Source: Streptomyces meridianus
Lineage (GTDB): Bacteria; Actinomycetota; Actinomycetes; Streptomycetales; Streptomycetaceae
Assembly (NCBI RefSeq): GCF_023703325.1
Contig: NZ_JAMQGM010000002.1
Location: 62,001 to 126,000 of the forward strand
Reading direction: 5' to 3'
DNA length: 64,000 bases
Notes under the pieces: model-generated
Databases searched by the model: none
What the model was told of the DNA's origin: nothing
What the model saw: the letters and a program-made list of their open reading frames with translations, nothing else
In this document: positions 8,613 through 17,688 of the stretch, piece by piece
Layout: the number at the start of each line of letters is the position of its first letter
How positions within the stretch are numbered: position 1 is the stretch's first letter
Made by a program: the position numbers and the translations under genes

Positions 8613-9428
8613 TCAGAAAAGGGTGCTCTCCGCCGGTGCCTCCACCTCGGTGATCAATTCGGGTCCGTTGTTCCGGACGTCGCTGACCGCGGTGGACACG
8701 GGGTAGGCGCGGACCGTGCCGGCCGGCGGCGGCGCCAGCAGCGGGCGCAGCGCGTCGGGGTCCGTGCGTGACGGGTCCAGCCAGGCGTCCCAGCGGTCCG
8801 CCGGCAGCACGAGGGGCATCCGCGGGTGGATGCCGGCGAGGCTGCCCGGCCCGCCTGCGGAGGCGTCGGGCAGCGGTGTGGTCTCGGCCTCCGTAGTGAT
8901 CACCGTGCAGGTCGCCCACCAGGCCCGCGGGTGCTCGGCGGGGAGGGAGCCGTCGCGCCAGAACTCGTACAGCCCGGCCATGGCCATCACTCCGCCGTCG
9001 ACCGGGGTGACGAAGTACGGCTGCTTCCGGGGACGCTTGCGGCGGCCGGCCTCCTCGAGCTTGCGCTCCTCGCTCCCCGTCAACCATTCGTAATAACCGT
9101 CGGCAGGCAGGATGCAGCGCCTCGCGAGGAAGGGCCGCCGGTAGGAGGCCTTCTCGTGGACGGTCTCCGCCCGGGCGTTGATCATCTTCACCCCGACATC
9201 CGGGGACTTGGCCCAGGACGGCACCAGCCCCCAGCGCAGTGCGCGCAGTTGACGGACGGGCTCGTCGAATTCCGACTCCTTGTCCGGCCGCTCCAGCACC
9301 GCGTGAACGTCCTTGGTCGGCGCGACGTTCCAGTCCGGGGCCAGCGCCTCGGAGGGCTCCCACTTGGTCACGCCGAAGGCCCCGACCAGGTCCTCGGAGC
9401 TCCGGCTCGCAGAATAACGACCGCACAT
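8613..9428 (-). CDS. SRAP-family abasic-site protein (HMCES/YedK-like)
   Basis: 271 residues. SRAP proteins form a covalent thiazolidine crosslink with abasic sites in single-stranded DNA, shielding forks. The essential Cys2 (M-C-G-R-Y) is present, exposed after Met removal. Further conserved elements: WNVAPT (~35), [10 protein letters not shown] (~70), NARAET (~88), [11 protein letters not shown] (~108), the LYEFW segment (~155) and HPRMPLVL (~205). The start is fixed by the need for Cys2. The ATG at 9428 is divergent from the next gene; a CAGTGT hexamer 6 nt upstream and the lack of a ribosome site suggest a leaderless mRNA. Confidence 0.93.
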   Translation of the reverse strand: MCGRYSASRSSEDLVGAFGVTKWEPSEALAPDWNVAPTKDVHAVLERPDKESEFDEPVRQLRALRWGLVPSWAKSPDVGVKMINARAETVHEKASYRRPFLARRCILPADGYYEWLTGSEERKLEEAGRRKRPRKQPYFVTPVDGGVMAMAGLYEFWRDGSLPAEHPRAWWATCTVITTEAETTPLPDASAGGPGSLAGIHPRMPLVLPADRWDAWLDPSRTDPDALRPLLAPPPAGTVRAYPVSTAVSDVRNNGPELITEVEAPAESTLF

Positions 9429-9480
9429 GAGTGCAACACTGCCACGACGTCCGTACCCGGCCACAAGGGAGCCGCGCCCG

Positions 9481-10194
9481 ATGGAACACACAGCCGTAGG
9501 CGATCTGTGGGATCGCGTCATCGGTGCCCAGCCCGATCCGCCCGTGTGGCTGGTGGTCGCGATGGCCGCCGTCGCCCTCGGCGCCGTCCTGCCGCACGGA
9601 GCCTGGCGGTTCACGCGGAACGCGGTGACCATCGCACACGAGGGCGGGCACGGGCTCGTCGCCCTGCTCAGCGGACGGCGCCTCGAGGGCATCCGGCTGC
9701 ACTCCGACACCTCGGGCCTCACGGTCTCCCGCGGCAAGCCGACCGGCCTCGGCATGATCCTCACCGCGGCGGCCGGCTACACGGCTCCCTCGCTGATAGG
9801 CCTGGCCGGCGCCGCGTTGCTGGCGGCCGGCCACATCACCGCACTGCTGTGGGGCGCCGTGCTCCTGCTGGTGTCCGTGCTGATCATGGTGCGCAACGCC
9901 TACGGAGTCCTCACGGTGGTGCTGACCGGGGGCCTGTTCCTCCTGGTCTCCTGGCTGGCCGAACCGGAGGTGCAGGCCGCGTTCGCCTACGCCGTCACCT
10001 GGTTCCTCCTCCTCGGCGGGGTCCGTCCGGTGTTCGAGCTCCAGGGCAAGCGGCGGCGGGGAGGAGCCCCGGACTCCGACGCCGACCAGCTGGCGCGGCT
10101 GACGCACACGCCCCCCGCGGTGTGGCTGCTGCTCTTCCACGTCGTCGCGCTGGCGTCGCTGGTGGGCGGTGGGCAGCGGCTGCTCGGCCTCTGA
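9481..10194 (+). CDS. M50B-type membrane metalloprotease
   Basis: 237 residues with about six hydrophobic helices. The zinc motif HEGGH (HExxH type) lies at ~residue 51 inside an early membrane segment ([21 protein letters not shown]), the layout of intramembrane site-2-type peptidases of the M50B group. The second motif of classical site-2 proteases (NxxPxxxLDG) is not evident, so activity is unproven. The ATG at 9481 has AAGGGAG about 10 bp upstream and is preferred over the in-frame ATG at 9427, which would overlap the divergent SRAP start. Confidence 0.82.
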   Translation: MEHTAVGDLWDRVIGAQPDPPVWLVVAMAAVALGAVLPHGAWRFTRNAVTIAHEGGHGLVALLSGRRLEGIRLHSDTSGLTVSRGKPTGLGMILTAAAGYTAPSLIGLAGAALLAAGHITALLWGAVLLLVSVLIMVRNAYGVLTVVLTGGLFLLVSWLAEPEVQAAFAYAVTWFLLLGGVRPVFELQGKRRRGGAPDSDADQLARLTHTPPAVWLLLFHVVALASLVGGGQRLLGL

Positions 10195-10291
10195 CCGGCC
10201 CGGCGAGCACGGCGGTGCCGCGGCGCCGTACGTCGGCCGGAACGGGTTCCGGCCGGGATCCCGCGTTTCGTGAACGACTAAAGTGAAGGCC

Positions 10292-11677
10292 ATGACCGAC
10301 ACAGACCCCGCCCCGGCTGCGCAGGCCGATCCATGGCCCGCCCCGCTCGCGTCCGGCCCCGTGGACGCGAGTGTCACCGTGCCGGGATCGAAGTCGGTCA
10401 CCAACCGAGCGCTCGTCCTGGCCGCCCTGGCATCCGAGCCGGGCCGGCTCCGCCGCCCCTTGCGCTCCCGCGACACCCTGCTGATGGCCGATGCGCTGCG
10501 GGCCATGGGCGTGGGCATCGACGTCGTACCCGACGGCAGCACCGGCGCCGACGCCACCGGTGAGGTGTGGCGGGTGGTTCCCGCCGGTCTGCGGGGTCCC
10601 GCGACGGTCGACGTCGGCAACGCCGGCACGGTGATGCGCTTCCTTCCCCCGGTGGCATGCCTGGCGGACGGCCCGGTGCGCTTCGACGGAGATCCGCGGT
10701 CGCACCAGCGCCCCCTGCACGGCGTCATCGACGCGTTGCGCGCCCTCGGTGCGCGGATCGACGACGCGGGGCGCGGGGCGCTGCCCCTCACCGTGAACGG
10801 CGTCGGGGCGCTCGACGGCGGCCCCGTGGAGGTCGACGCCTCCTCGTCCTCGCAGTTCGTCAGCGCCCTGCTGCTGTCCGCCCCGCGGTTCGACCAGGGC
10901 GTCGAGGTGCGGCACACCGGGGCGGTCCTCCCCTCTCTTCCGCACATCCGGATGACCGTCGAGATGCTCCGGCTGGCCGGGGCGTCGGTGGACACCCCGC
11001 AGGCGGGGGAGCCCGACGTCTGGCGGGTGGCACCGGGAGCCCTGCTCGGCCGCGATCTGACGATCGAGCCCGATCTGTCGAACGCCCAGCCCTTCCTCGC
11101 CGCTGCACTGGTGACCGGCGGCCGGGTGACCATTCCGGACTGGCCCGAGCACACCACCCAGCCCGGGGCCGCGCTGCGCGAGATCTTCACGGAGATGGGC
11201 GGCTCCTGCGAACTCACCGAGCAGGGGCTGACGTTCACGGGCAGCGGCCGGGTGCACGGCATCGACGTCGACCTGGGCGACGTCGGCGAACTGACGCCGG
11301 GCATCGCCGCCGTGGCCGCCCTGGCGGACTCGGAATCGGTCCTGCGCGGGGTCGCCCATCTGCGGCTGCACGAAACCGACCGGCTCGCCGCGCTCACCAA
11401 GGAGATCAACGGGCTGGGCGGGGACGTCACCGAGACCGAGGACGGCCTGCGCATCCGGCCGCGGCCACTGCACAGCGGCGTCTTCCACACCTACGACGAC
11501 CACCGTCTGGCGACAGCCGCCGCCGTGATCGGGCTCGTCGTCGACGGTGTCCGGGTGGAGAACGTCGCGACCACCGCGAAGACGCTGCCCGGGTTCCCCG
11601 CGCTGTGGACGGATATGCTCGCGGGCGGGCGCACCGCCGCGGTCCCGGCCGTTCCCGCCTCGTCCGGCAGCGCCTGA
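10292..11677 (+). CDS. aroA: 3-phosphoshikimate 1-carboxyvinyltransferase (EPSP synthase)
   Basis: 461 residues. Joins phosphoenolpyruvate to shikimate-3-phosphate in the chorismate pathway. Seen: [11 protein letters not shown] (~30, substrate-binding Lys/Ser), the [13 protein letters not shown] segment, GNAGTVMRF (~113, phosphoenolpyruvate loop), [23 protein letters not shown], the catalytic Asp region DVGELTPG, and [10 protein letters not shown] with DDHRLA near the C-terminus. It retains a Gly in GNAG. ATG at 10292 is preferred; a GTG three codons earlier is possible. The hexamer TAAAGT 7 nt before the ATG could be the -10 of a leaderless transcript. rsgA follows after 12 bp, suggesting an operon. 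Confidence 0.96.
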   Translation: MTDTDPAPAAQADPWPAPLASGPVDASVTVPGSKSVTNRALVLAALASEPGRLRRPLRSRDTLLMADALRAMGVGIDVVPDGSTGADATGEVWRVVPAGLRGPATVDVGNAGTVMRFLPPVACLADGPVRFDGDPRSHQRPLHGVIDALRALGARIDDAGRGALPLTVNGVGALDGGPVEVDASSSSQFVSALLLSAPRFDQGVEVRHTGAVLPSLPHIRMTVEMLRLAGASVDTPQAGEPDVWRVAPGALLGRDLTIEPDLSNAQPFLAAALVTGGRVTIPDWPEHTTQPGAALREIFTEMGGSCELTEQGLTFTGSGRVHGIDVDLGDVGELTPGIAAVAALADSESVLRGVAHLRLHETDRLAALTKEINGLGGDVTETEDGLRIRPRPLHSGVFHTYDDHRLATAAAVIGLVVDGVRVENVATTAKTLPGFPALWTDMLAGGRTAAVPAVPASSGSA

Positions 11678-11689
11678 GAGCCTGCCGAG

Positions 11690-12700
11690 ATGCGCCGATA
11701 CGGCAAGCACACCGACGAGGACGACGTGCGGGTCCGTCCCGGCCGCAAGGGCAGCCGGCCACGGACCAGCATCCGGCCCAAGCACGAGGACGCGACGGAC
11801 GGTCTGGTGCTCACCGTGGACCGGGGGCGCATCACCTGTCTGGTCGACGAGCGCACGATCATCGCCATGAAGGCCCGTGAACTGGGCCGCAAGGGTGTGG
11901 TGGTCGGGGACCGGGTGGGCATCGTCGGAGACCTCTCGGGGGCCAAGGACACCCTGGCCCGGATCGTCCGCGTCGAGCCGCGCACCTCGGTGCTGCGTCG
12001 TACTGCGGACGACGACGACCCGTACGAGCGGGTGGTCGTCGCCAACGCCGACCAGCTCGCGATCGTCACGGCCCTGGCCGATCCCGAGCCGCGCCCGCGG
12101 CTCATCGACCGCTGTCTGGTGGCGGCTTTCGATGCCGGGCTGGACCCGCTGCTCGTCCTCACCAAGTCCGATCTGGCGTCGGCGGACGCCCTGCTGGAGA
12201 CCTACGCGCCGCTGGGCGTCCCGTACGTCGTCACCAGCAGGGACGAACTCGCCGAGGACGACACCGCGGAACGGGTGCGGGAGCGGCTGGCCGGACGCAT
12301 CACCGCCTTCGTCGGGCATTCCGGCGTCGGGAAGACCACGCTGGTGAACACGCTCGTGCCGCAGGACAGACACCGGGCCACCGGTGTCGTCAACGCGGTG
12401 ACCGGACGGGGCCGGCACACCACCACCTCCGCTCTGGCCCTGCCGCTGCCGGGCCGGGAGGGATGGGTGATCGACACCCCCGGTGTGCGGTCGTTCGGAC
12501 TCCACCACGTCGATCCGTCCCGGGTCATCCACGCGTTCCCGGAGCTGGTCCCGGGCACCGAGCGCTGCCCCCGGGCCTGCAGCCACGACGAGAAGGACTG
12601 CGCGCTCGACCAGTGGGTCGACGAGGGCCACGCGGATCCCGCCCGGCTGTATTCGCTCCGGCGGCTGCTCGCCACGCGGGAACGGCGCGAGGGCGACTGA
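11690..12700 (+). CDS. rsgA: Ribosome-assembly GTPase RsgA
   Basis: 336 residues. Checkpoint GTPase for 30S subunit maturation. The order of G-motifs shows circular permutation: LTKSD (G4, ~165) precedes GHSGVGKTT (G1, ~210) and DTPGV (G3, ~262). The N-terminus is basic, followed by an OB-fold (~40-110). The C-terminal zinc region has Cys/His ligands in RCPRACSHDEKDCAL (~290-305). It begins 12 bp after aroA, so the two are probably cotranscribed. Confidence 0.95.
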   Translation: MRRYGKHTDEDDVRVRPGRKGSRPRTSIRPKHEDATDGLVLTVDRGRITCLVDERTIIAMKARELGRKGVVVGDRVGIVGDLSGAKDTLARIVRVEPRTSVLRRTADDDDPYERVVVANADQLAIVTALADPEPRPRLIDRCLVAAFDAGLDPLLVLTKSDLASADALLETYAPLGVPYVVTSRDELAEDDTAERVRERLAGRITAFVGHSGVGKTTLVNTLVPQDRHRATGVVNAVTGRGRHTTTSALALPLPGREGWVIDTPGVRSFGLHHVDPSRVIHAFPELVPGTERCPRACSHDEKDCALDQWVDEGHADPARLYSLRRLLATRERREGD

Positions 12701-12784
12701 CCCGTGCGGTGACCCTCCAGTCACGACCGGTGAATGCATAATCGCCCTCAGGCAGGATGGATCACCGACGCGGGAGGCGCTCGC

Positions 12785-13108
12785 ATGGCGTGGCTGCTCG
12801 TCATCGTCGCCGGGCTCCTCGAGACGGGCTTCGCCGTGTGCCTCAAGTTGTCCCACGGATTCACGCGGCTGTGGCCGACCATCGCGTTCGCGGCCTTCGC
12901 GCTGGGCAGCTTCGGGCTGCTCACGCTCGCCCTGCGCAAGCTGGACGTCGGCCCGGCGTACGCCATCTGGACCGGCATCGGGGCCGCGGGCACCGCGATC
13001 TACGGCATGGTCTTCCTCGGCGACATCGTGTCGACGCTCAAAATCGTGTCGATCAGCCTCGTCGTCGTCGGCGTCATCGGGCTGCAGCTCTCCGGCTCGG
13101 CTCAGTGA
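12785..13108 (+). CDS. Small multidrug-resistance family transporter (SugE/Gdx-like)
   Basis: 107 residues in four transmembrane helices, the full size of the SMR family. The catalytic Glu lies in helix 1 (GLLETGFAVCLKLS, ~residue 13), and helix 3 has the family signature GPAYAIWTGIGAAGTA. Sequence tone is SugE/Gdx-like, whose known substrate is guanidinium or quaternary ammonium. ATG at 12785 chosen over an upstream frame start because GGGAGG precedes it. No guanidine-riboswitch signature was recognised upstream. Dual-topology members work as antiparallel dimers. Confidence 0.92.
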   Translation: MAWLLVIVAGLLETGFAVCLKLSHGFTRLWPTIAFAAFALGSFGLLTLALRKLDVGPAYAIWTGIGAAGTAIYGMVFLGDIVSTLKIVSISLVVVGVIGLQLSGSAQ

Positions 13109-13291
13109 CCCGCCGCCCCGCCGGGGAGCGCGCCCCGCACCTGGCGCGCCGCATCCCGGGCCCGTGACCTCCACGGCATCGGTGGGCACAGAATTGACGC
13201 GCCTCGTTCGCTGTCCGGGGCCGCCACGGGCCCGCCCGTCCGCCGGAAACGCACGGGCGGCACTGCAGGGACGGTGACGGGACCCGCCGGA

Positions 13292-13297
13292 TAGTGT
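13292..13297 (+). promoter_or_regulatory. Putative -10 of leaderless hisN transcript
   Basis: TAGTGT followed by exactly 6 nt and the hisN ATG. No ribosome site is present, so transcription likely starts at the start codon. The -35 is not clear. Confidence 0.5.
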
Positions 13298-13303
13298 TCT
13301 TGC

Positions 13304-14104
13304 ATGGCCGACTTCCACGATGATCTGCGTCTTGCCCACGTGCTGGCCGACGCCGCCGACGCCACGACCATGGAGCGGTTCAAGGCCCTCGATCTGAAGG
13401 TCGAGACGAAACCCGACATGACCCCGGTCAGCGAGGCGGACAAGTCGGCCGAGGAACTCATCCGGAGTTCCCTGAAGCGTGCGAGGCCGCGCGACACCGT
13501 GGTGGGCGAGGAATTCGGCACCGAAGGCGCCGGGCCGCGTCGCTGGATCATCGACCCCATCGACGGCACGAAGAACTATGTTCGCGGGGTGCCGGTCTGG
13601 GCCACGCTCATCTCGCTCATGGTCCCGGCCGAGGGCGGGTACCAGCCGGTCGTCGGCGTGGTCTCCGCCCCGGCGCTGGGGCGGCGCTGGTGGGCCGCGC
13701 AGGGCGGCGGGGCCTACACCGGCCGCAGCCTCACCTCGGCCACCCGGCTGCACGTCTCCTCGGTGGGGCGGGTCGCGGACGCGTCGTTCGCCTATTCGTC
13801 GCTCAGCGGCTGGGAGGACCAGGGCCGGCTGGACGGGTTCCTCGACCTCACCCGTGACTGCTGGCGGACCCGTGGGTACGGCGACTTCTGGCCGTACATG
13901 ATGGTCGCCGAGGGGTCGGTGGACATGTGTGCGGAGCCGGAACTCTCACTGTGGGACATGGCTGCGAACGCGATCATCGTCCAGGAAGCGGGCGGTGAGT
14001 TCACCGATCTCGACGGGGTCCGCGGACCGGGCGGCAGCAACGCGGTGGCCTCCAACGGGCTGCTCCATCAGGATCTGCTGGGCTATCTGAACCAGCGCTA
14101 CTGA
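13304..14104 (+). CDS. hisN: Histidinol-phosphate phosphatase, inositol-monophosphatase type
   Basis: 266 residues. Dephosphorylates histidinol phosphate in histidine synthesis; in Streptomyces this step is done by an IMPase-fold enzyme. Metal-binding motifs: VVGEEFG (67-72), DPIDGTKN (84-91) and SLWDMAANAIIVQEAGG (~222). TPVSEADKSAEE (40-51) is the N-terminal family motif. Adjacent genes are a CBS protein and catR, the arrangement I recall for S. coelicolor SCO5206-5208. General IMPase activity is an alternative reading. It appears leaderless. Confidence 0.88.
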   Translation: MADFHDDLRLAHVLADAADATTMERFKALDLKVETKPDMTPVSEADKSAEELIRSSLKRARPRDTVVGEEFGTEGAGPRRWIIDPIDGTKNYVRGVPVWATLISLMVPAEGGYQPVVGVVSAPALGRRWWAAQGGGAYTGRSLTSATRLHVSSVGRVADASFAYSSLSGWEDQGRLDGFLDLTRDCWRTRGYGDFWPYMMVAEGSVDMCAEPELSLWDMAANAIIVQEAGGEFTDLDGVRGPGGSNAVASNGLLHQDLLGYLNQRY

Positions 14105-14232
14105 CGCACGGGACGGGCATTCACCGCAGGCCGGGCTCGGTTTCCGGCACAGTTTCCGTGCCGAGGCCCTCCTGCCGGAGGCGCGATCAACCGCGACAGG
14201 GCCGTCGGCGCCCCCTTGCCGCCTTCCGGGAG

Positions 14233-14275
14233 CTCATGTGAACATGAGAATTCACCCGCTTGTGAAATTGTGAAT
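14233..14275. promoter_or_regulatory. AT-rich palindromic cluster upstream of the CBS gene
   Basis: Contains the perfect repeat CTCATGT-GA-ACATGAG (14233-14248) followed by TTCAC (14251-14255) and two GTGAA copies (14262-14266, 14269-14274 region). It is conspicuously AT-rich within this chromosome and sits ~60-100 bp before the CBS start. A candidate operator/promoter region; binder unknown. Confidence 0.5.
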
Positions 14276-14332
14276 CTTTTCTCGAACCGGCCCGGTCCGC
14301 AGAAGAGATGACCAGGGAGGTGGCTCCACTCC

Positions 14333-14734
14333 ATGCTCGTCCGTGACGCCATGAGCAAGACCGTCCTCACCATCGGTCCCACACACACGCTCCGCCAGGC
14401 AGCGACCCTGATGGCCGCCCGCCGGGTCGGCGCCGCGGTGGTCCTCGACCCCGACACCTGCGGCATCGGCATTCTCACCGAGCGCGACATCCTCAACTCC
14501 GTGGGGGCCGGCCAGGACCCCGACCTCGAGCCGTCATCCGCCCACACCACCACCGACGTGGTCTTCGCCGCCCCCGAGTGGACCCTGGCCGAGGCCGCCG
14601 CGGCCATGACCCACGGCGGCTTCCGCCACCTGATCGTCCTCGACGACCAGGAGCCGGTGGGAGTCGTCTCGGTCCGGGACATCATCGGCTGCTGGACGCA
14701 GATCCCCGCGCAGCCTGCCGCGGTGACCGGCTGA
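14333..14734 (+). CDS. CBS-pair domain protein
   Basis: 133 residues that are essentially one Bateman module: two CBS motifs (~6-60 and ~72-125), each with the pattern of a short beta strand, a helix with AATLMAARRVGAAVVLD or AAAMTHGGFRHLIVLD, and ending in GILTERDI or GVVSVRDI. CBS pairs bind adenine nucleotides or sense energy or redox state; stand-alone forms often act on a partner protein. No partner is fused here. AGGGAGG lies 13 bp upstream of ATG, slightly distant. It sits between hisN and catR with a palindromic upstream region. Confidence 0.92.
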   Translation: MLVRDAMSKTVLTIGPTHTLRQAATLMAARRVGAAVVLDPDTCGIGILTERDILNSVGAGQDPDLEPSSAHTTTDVVFAAPEWTLAEAAAAMTHGGFRHLIVLDDQEPVGVVSVRDIIGCWTQIPAQPAAVTG

Positions 14735-14776
14735 CCGGGCCGGCCGGGACGCCCCGGCTGCCGACCGGCCCGGAAT

Positions 14777-14819
14777 TTGGCTTCCGGCGCGAGCAGTCCT
14801 ATGTTGGATTTGATCCAAC
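14777..14819 (+). promoter_or_regulatory. catR promoter and overlapping operator
   Basis: TTGGCT (14777-14782), 17-bp spacer, TATGTT (14800-14805). A perfect 7-bp inverted repeat GTTGGAT-TTG-ATCCAAC (14803-14819) overlaps the -10 and the likely start site, which is ideal for autorepression by the encoded Fur-family protein. It lies ~90 bp upstream of the ATG. Confidence 0.72.
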
Positions 14820-14904
14820 TCGAGATGTGGGCGAAGGCCGTACCCGTTCGGGGGTCGGGACCCCGCTGTTGAGCCGGCCCTCCTGAACTGTTAGGTGAAA
14901 TGGC

Positions 14905-15321
14905 ATGAGTGACCTGCTGGAACGACTTCGAGGACGTGGCTGGCGGCTGACCGCCCAGCGGCGCGTCGTAGCAGAAGTCCTCGACGGGGAACACGTCCAC
15001 CTCACAGCCGACGAGGTACACGCCCGGGCAGCCGCGAAGCTTCCCGAGATCTCCCGCGCCACCGTCTACAACACCCTCGGCGAGCTCGTCTCGCTCGGTG
15101 AAGTGATCGAGGTCAGCACGGACCGCCGTGCAATGCGGTACGACCCGAACGCCCATCGGAGCCACCAGCACCTGGTCTGCGCGCGCTGCGGGACGATCCG
15201 TGACGTCCATCCCTCCGGGGACCCCCTGCGCGACCTTCCGGACGCCGAGCGCTTCGGCTTCAGCGTCTCCGACGTGGAGATCACGTACCGTGGCGTCTGC
15301 CCGTCCTGCGCATCCGGCTGA
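14905..15321 (+). CDS. catR: Fur-family peroxide-sensing repressor CatR
   Basis: 138 residues. The winged-helix DNA-binding half contains RLTAQRRVVAEVL and recognition helix SRATVYNTLGEL (50-61); the dimerisation half has the His-rich metal site HRSHQHLVC and two zinc-type pairs, Cys92-x2-Cys95 and Cys132-x2-Cys135. PerR-type members lose DNA binding when peroxide oxidises a metal-ligand His. The hisN-CBS neighbourhood matches where I recall CatR (SCO5206), the repressor of catalase and itself. No catalase gene is adjacent, so it acts in trans. ATG at 14905 has AGGTGA upstream. Confidence 0.85.
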   Translation: MSDLLERLRGRGWRLTAQRRVVAEVLDGEHVHLTADEVHARAAAKLPEISRATVYNTLGELVSLGEVIEVSTDRRAMRYDPNAHRSHQHLVCARCGTIRDVHPSGDPLRDLPDAERFGFSVSDVEITYRGVCPSCASG

Positions 15322-15386
15322 GGCACCGGACGCCCCGCCGGCCGGCACCGCTCTGCGCGGGCCGGCGTCGGCCGCACGGCACATGA

Positions 15387-15420
15387 CGAAAGCCCGGATC
15401 CTGGAGGATCCGGGCCTTCG
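15387..15420. terminator. Bidirectional terminator between catR and tRNA-fMet
   Basis: Perfect 10-bp stem GCCCGGATCC (15392-15401) / GGATCCGGGC (15406-15415) with loop TGGA, flanked by CGAA and TTCG that extend pairing. It lies between convergent catR and the minus-strand tRNA and can serve both. Confidence 0.85.
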
Positions 15421-15426
15421 TTCTCG

Positions 15427-15500
15427 TAGCGGGGACAGGATTTGAACCTGCGACCTCTGGGTTATGAGCCCAGCGAGCTACCGAGCTGCTCCACCCCGCG
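15427..15500 (-). tRNA. Initiator tRNA-fMet (CAT), copy 1
   Basis: 74 nt cloverleaf with anticodon CAT. Initiator hallmarks: 5'-terminal C that cannot pair normally with position 72 (U), three G-C pairs at the base of the anticodon stem (GGG...CCC), and the GGTTCAAATCC T-arm. The 3' CCA is not encoded. Identical to the copy at 17689-17762. Confidence 0.95.
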
Positions 15501-15634
15501 TCGGTGTGCCTTTACTCTAGCCTCGCGGCGACGACCAGCGCAAATTCCCGGGTTCCCGGCCCGGCGGCGGCCCGCCGGGCCCGGAGTGCGTGTCCGGCAG
15601 CCCCTCGGGAGCCGCCGGGCACGCGCCCCGGTCG

Positions 15635-17509
15635 CTACGCGGACAGCTCCTGCTGGAGCGCGTCGCGCAGCCGCGCCGCGCGCTCGGCGACCTCCGTCGG
15701 CCCCAGCCCGACAGCGCGCGTGCACCACTGCTGGGCCTCCGCGAGTTCGCCCTTGCGCGCAGCCAGCAGCGCCAGCCGCAGAGCCGCCCGCCCGTGGCCG
15801 GCCTCCGCCGCACGCTTCCACCAGAGCGCAGCCTCGGGCTCACTGCCCTCGCGCGCCAGCAGCAGCCCGAGGTTGAACGCCCCGTTGCGGCTGCCGGCCT
15901 CTGCCGCCGAGCGGTACCACCGGGCCGCCTCGACCACGTCACCGCGCGCTGCCGCGAGCATGCCGCAGCGCACCTGGGCCCGCCGGTGCCCCTGCTCGGC
16001 CGCCCGGGCGTACCACTCGTCGCACTCCGCCGTCACCCCGGCCTCCTCGGCGACCGCCCGGGTCTCCGGGCGGTCGAGCAGCGTGGCGAGCCGGAACGCC
16101 GCTTCCGGGCTGCCTCCGCCGGCCGCACAGCGCAGATGCCGCTCGGCCGTCCGCTCGTCGCCGTCCCGCAGCAGGGCGATACCGACCTGCAGTGCGGCCT
16201 CGGTGTGCCCTGCCGCCGCCGCCTGCCCGTACCACTGCAGGGCGGCGGGGTCCTCGCCCCGCCCGGCATGGAGGATCCCGAGGTTGAAGGCGGCGTCCAC
16301 GCTGCCCGCCTCGGCGGCCTTGGAGAACCAGGGCTCGGCCCCGGCCGCGTCCTCGCGCTGCAGCAGCAGGACTGCGAGCGCGTTCGCCGCCTCGCGGTGC
16401 CCCGTGTAGGCGGCTCGGCGGTACCACTGCTCCGCGTGTTCGGTGCGGTCCTGGGCAGCGCACAACAGCCCCAGGTTGTACGCCCCGTTGATGTCTCCCG
16501 CGTCCAGTGCGGCGCGGTACCAGCGCTCGGCGGTCTGGTGCTCGCCCCGTTCCGCGTGGAGCGCGCCGAGCGCGTTGGCCGCGTTCCCGTCGCGGGCCTG
16601 CGCGGCCCGACGCCACCAGATCGCGGCGCTGTCGGTGTCACCGGCGTCGCGCAGCAGGAATCCGAGGGCGCACGCGGCGCGCGCGTCCCCTCCCTTGGCG
16701 GCACTGAAGTACCAGCGGCCGGCTTCCTTGACCTCGCCGCGCTCCTCCAGCAGCGCGCCGAGGTGCAGGGCCGCGCGACGGTGTCCGCGCGCGGCTGCCT
16801 GGCGGTACCACTGCTCCGTCTCGGGTCCCCGAGCGTGTCCGGCCGTTGCCTCCGCGCCCTCCGACCAGCGCCGGTCGAGGAGACGGGCCAGCCGGTACGC
16901 GGCCTCGCGGTGTCCCTGCTCGGCGGCAGCGCGGAACCAGCGTTCCGCACCGGGGTCGCCACGGTGCTCCAGAAGATCGGCCAGCGCGAAGGCGCCGAGG
17001 GCATGACCCCACTCGGCGGACTGACGGAGCCAGTACTCGGCAGCGGGCTCGTCCCCGCGCTCGCGGTGATGACGGCCGAGGGCGTGCGCAGCGGCTGCCG
17101 AACCCGCGACTGCGGCGATCCGCCACCAGCCCGCAGCCTCGTCGGCATACCCCCGCTGGTGCAGCAGCACACCCAGGTTGTTGGCAGCGGCCCGGTCCCC
17201 CTGGCCGGTCGCCGCACGCAGATGGGGCTCGGCACCGTCGAGGTCACCGCGTCGCAGCAGCATGGCACCGAGCGCACTCATCGACGCAACGTCACCGGCT
17301 TCCGCCGCCAGGCGGTGCCGGGCCTCGTCCTCCGCCTCCGCGGCGGCGACGCGCGGGCCGGGCACGGGCGCAGCGGAATCGGCCGTTCCAGAAGTGCGGG
17401 CAGCAGTCTCGGCCGGCCCGCTCGTATCCCGCTCCGCTTTCCCGTCGCCCACCACCATGCCGTTCACGGTGGAGCTCAGAAGTTCCGTCCTGTCCCCCAT
17501 GAGAGCCAT
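15635..17509 (-). CDS. Long Sel1/TPR repeat protein
   Basis: 624 residues. After ~60 Ala-rich residues, at least fourteen consecutive ~36-residue Sel1-like units fill the rest; most contain a G-x(1-2)-A-A-x(2)-LG-x-LL core and an A-x(2)-WYR-x-AA second helix. This builds a long solenoid for protein binding. There is no catalytic, membrane or signal segment, so it is cytoplasmic. Its function in Streptomyces is unknown. It sits alone between two identical initiator tRNA genes on the same strand. The start is uncertain between ATG 17509 and ATG 17500; no strong ribosome site is visible. Confidence 0.88.
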   Translation of the reverse strand: MALMGDRTELLSSTVNGMVVGDGKAERDTSGPAETAARTSGTADSAAPVPGPRVAAAEAEDEARHRLAAEAGDVASMSALGAMLLRRGDLDGAEPHLRAATGQGDRAAANNLGVLLHQRGYADEAAGWWRIAAVAGSAAAAHALGRHHRERGDEPAAEYWLRQSAEWGHALGAFALADLLEHRGDPGAERWFRAAAEQGHREAAYRLARLLDRRWSEGAEATAGHARGPETEQWYRQAAARGHRRAALHLGALLEERGEVKEAGRWYFSAAKGGDARAACALGFLLRDAGDTDSAAIWWRRAAQARDGNAANALGALHAERGEHQTAERWYRAALDAGDINGAYNLGLLCAAQDRTEHAEQWYRRAAYTGHREAANALAVLLLQREDAAGAEPWFSKAAEAGSVDAAFNLGILHAGRGEDPAALQWYGQAAAAGHTEAALQVGIALLRDGDERTAERHLRCAAGGGSPEAAFRLATLLDRPETRAVAEEAGVTAECDEWYARAAEQGHRRAQVRCGMLAAARGDVVEAARWYRSAAEAGSRNGAFNLGLLLAREGSEPEAALWWKRAAEAGHGRAALRLALLAARKGELAEAQQWCTRAVGLGPTEVAERAARLRDALQQELSA

Positions 17510-17650
17510 CGTCGCACCACCCGTAACCCGGGTACACCTCGTATACCGCAGTCAGTGAAGTCACTTCGGCGTTTTGTCGACTTCCCGACATCAACTTCCC
17601 GAGCCAACGCCCCCTCAAACGCGGCACTTCGGATGTCCCCCGAACAAGCG

Positions 17651-17682
17651 AAGGACCCGGAGTCGATTGACTCCGGGTCCTT
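17651..17682 (-). terminator. Terminator after tRNA-fMet copy 2
   Basis: Perfect 14-bp stem AAGGACCCGGAGTC / GACTCCGGGTCCTT around loop GATT, immediately downstream of the minus-strand tRNA at 17689-17762. It isolates the tRNA from the Sel1 gene. Confidence 0.88.
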
Positions 17683-17688
17683 CTTCAG

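Noticed and set aside
7789..11490. Continuous minus-strand frame extending sigR to 1512 codons
   Set aside because: It runs antisense through aroA and the M50 gene; SigR similarity begins only at 7788/7623 and the SigR promoter lies inside it.
12701..12784. Guanidine riboswitch upstream of the SMR transporter
   Set aside because: Only a small GTGAC/GTCAC hairpin is present; none of the guanidine-class loop motifs was found.
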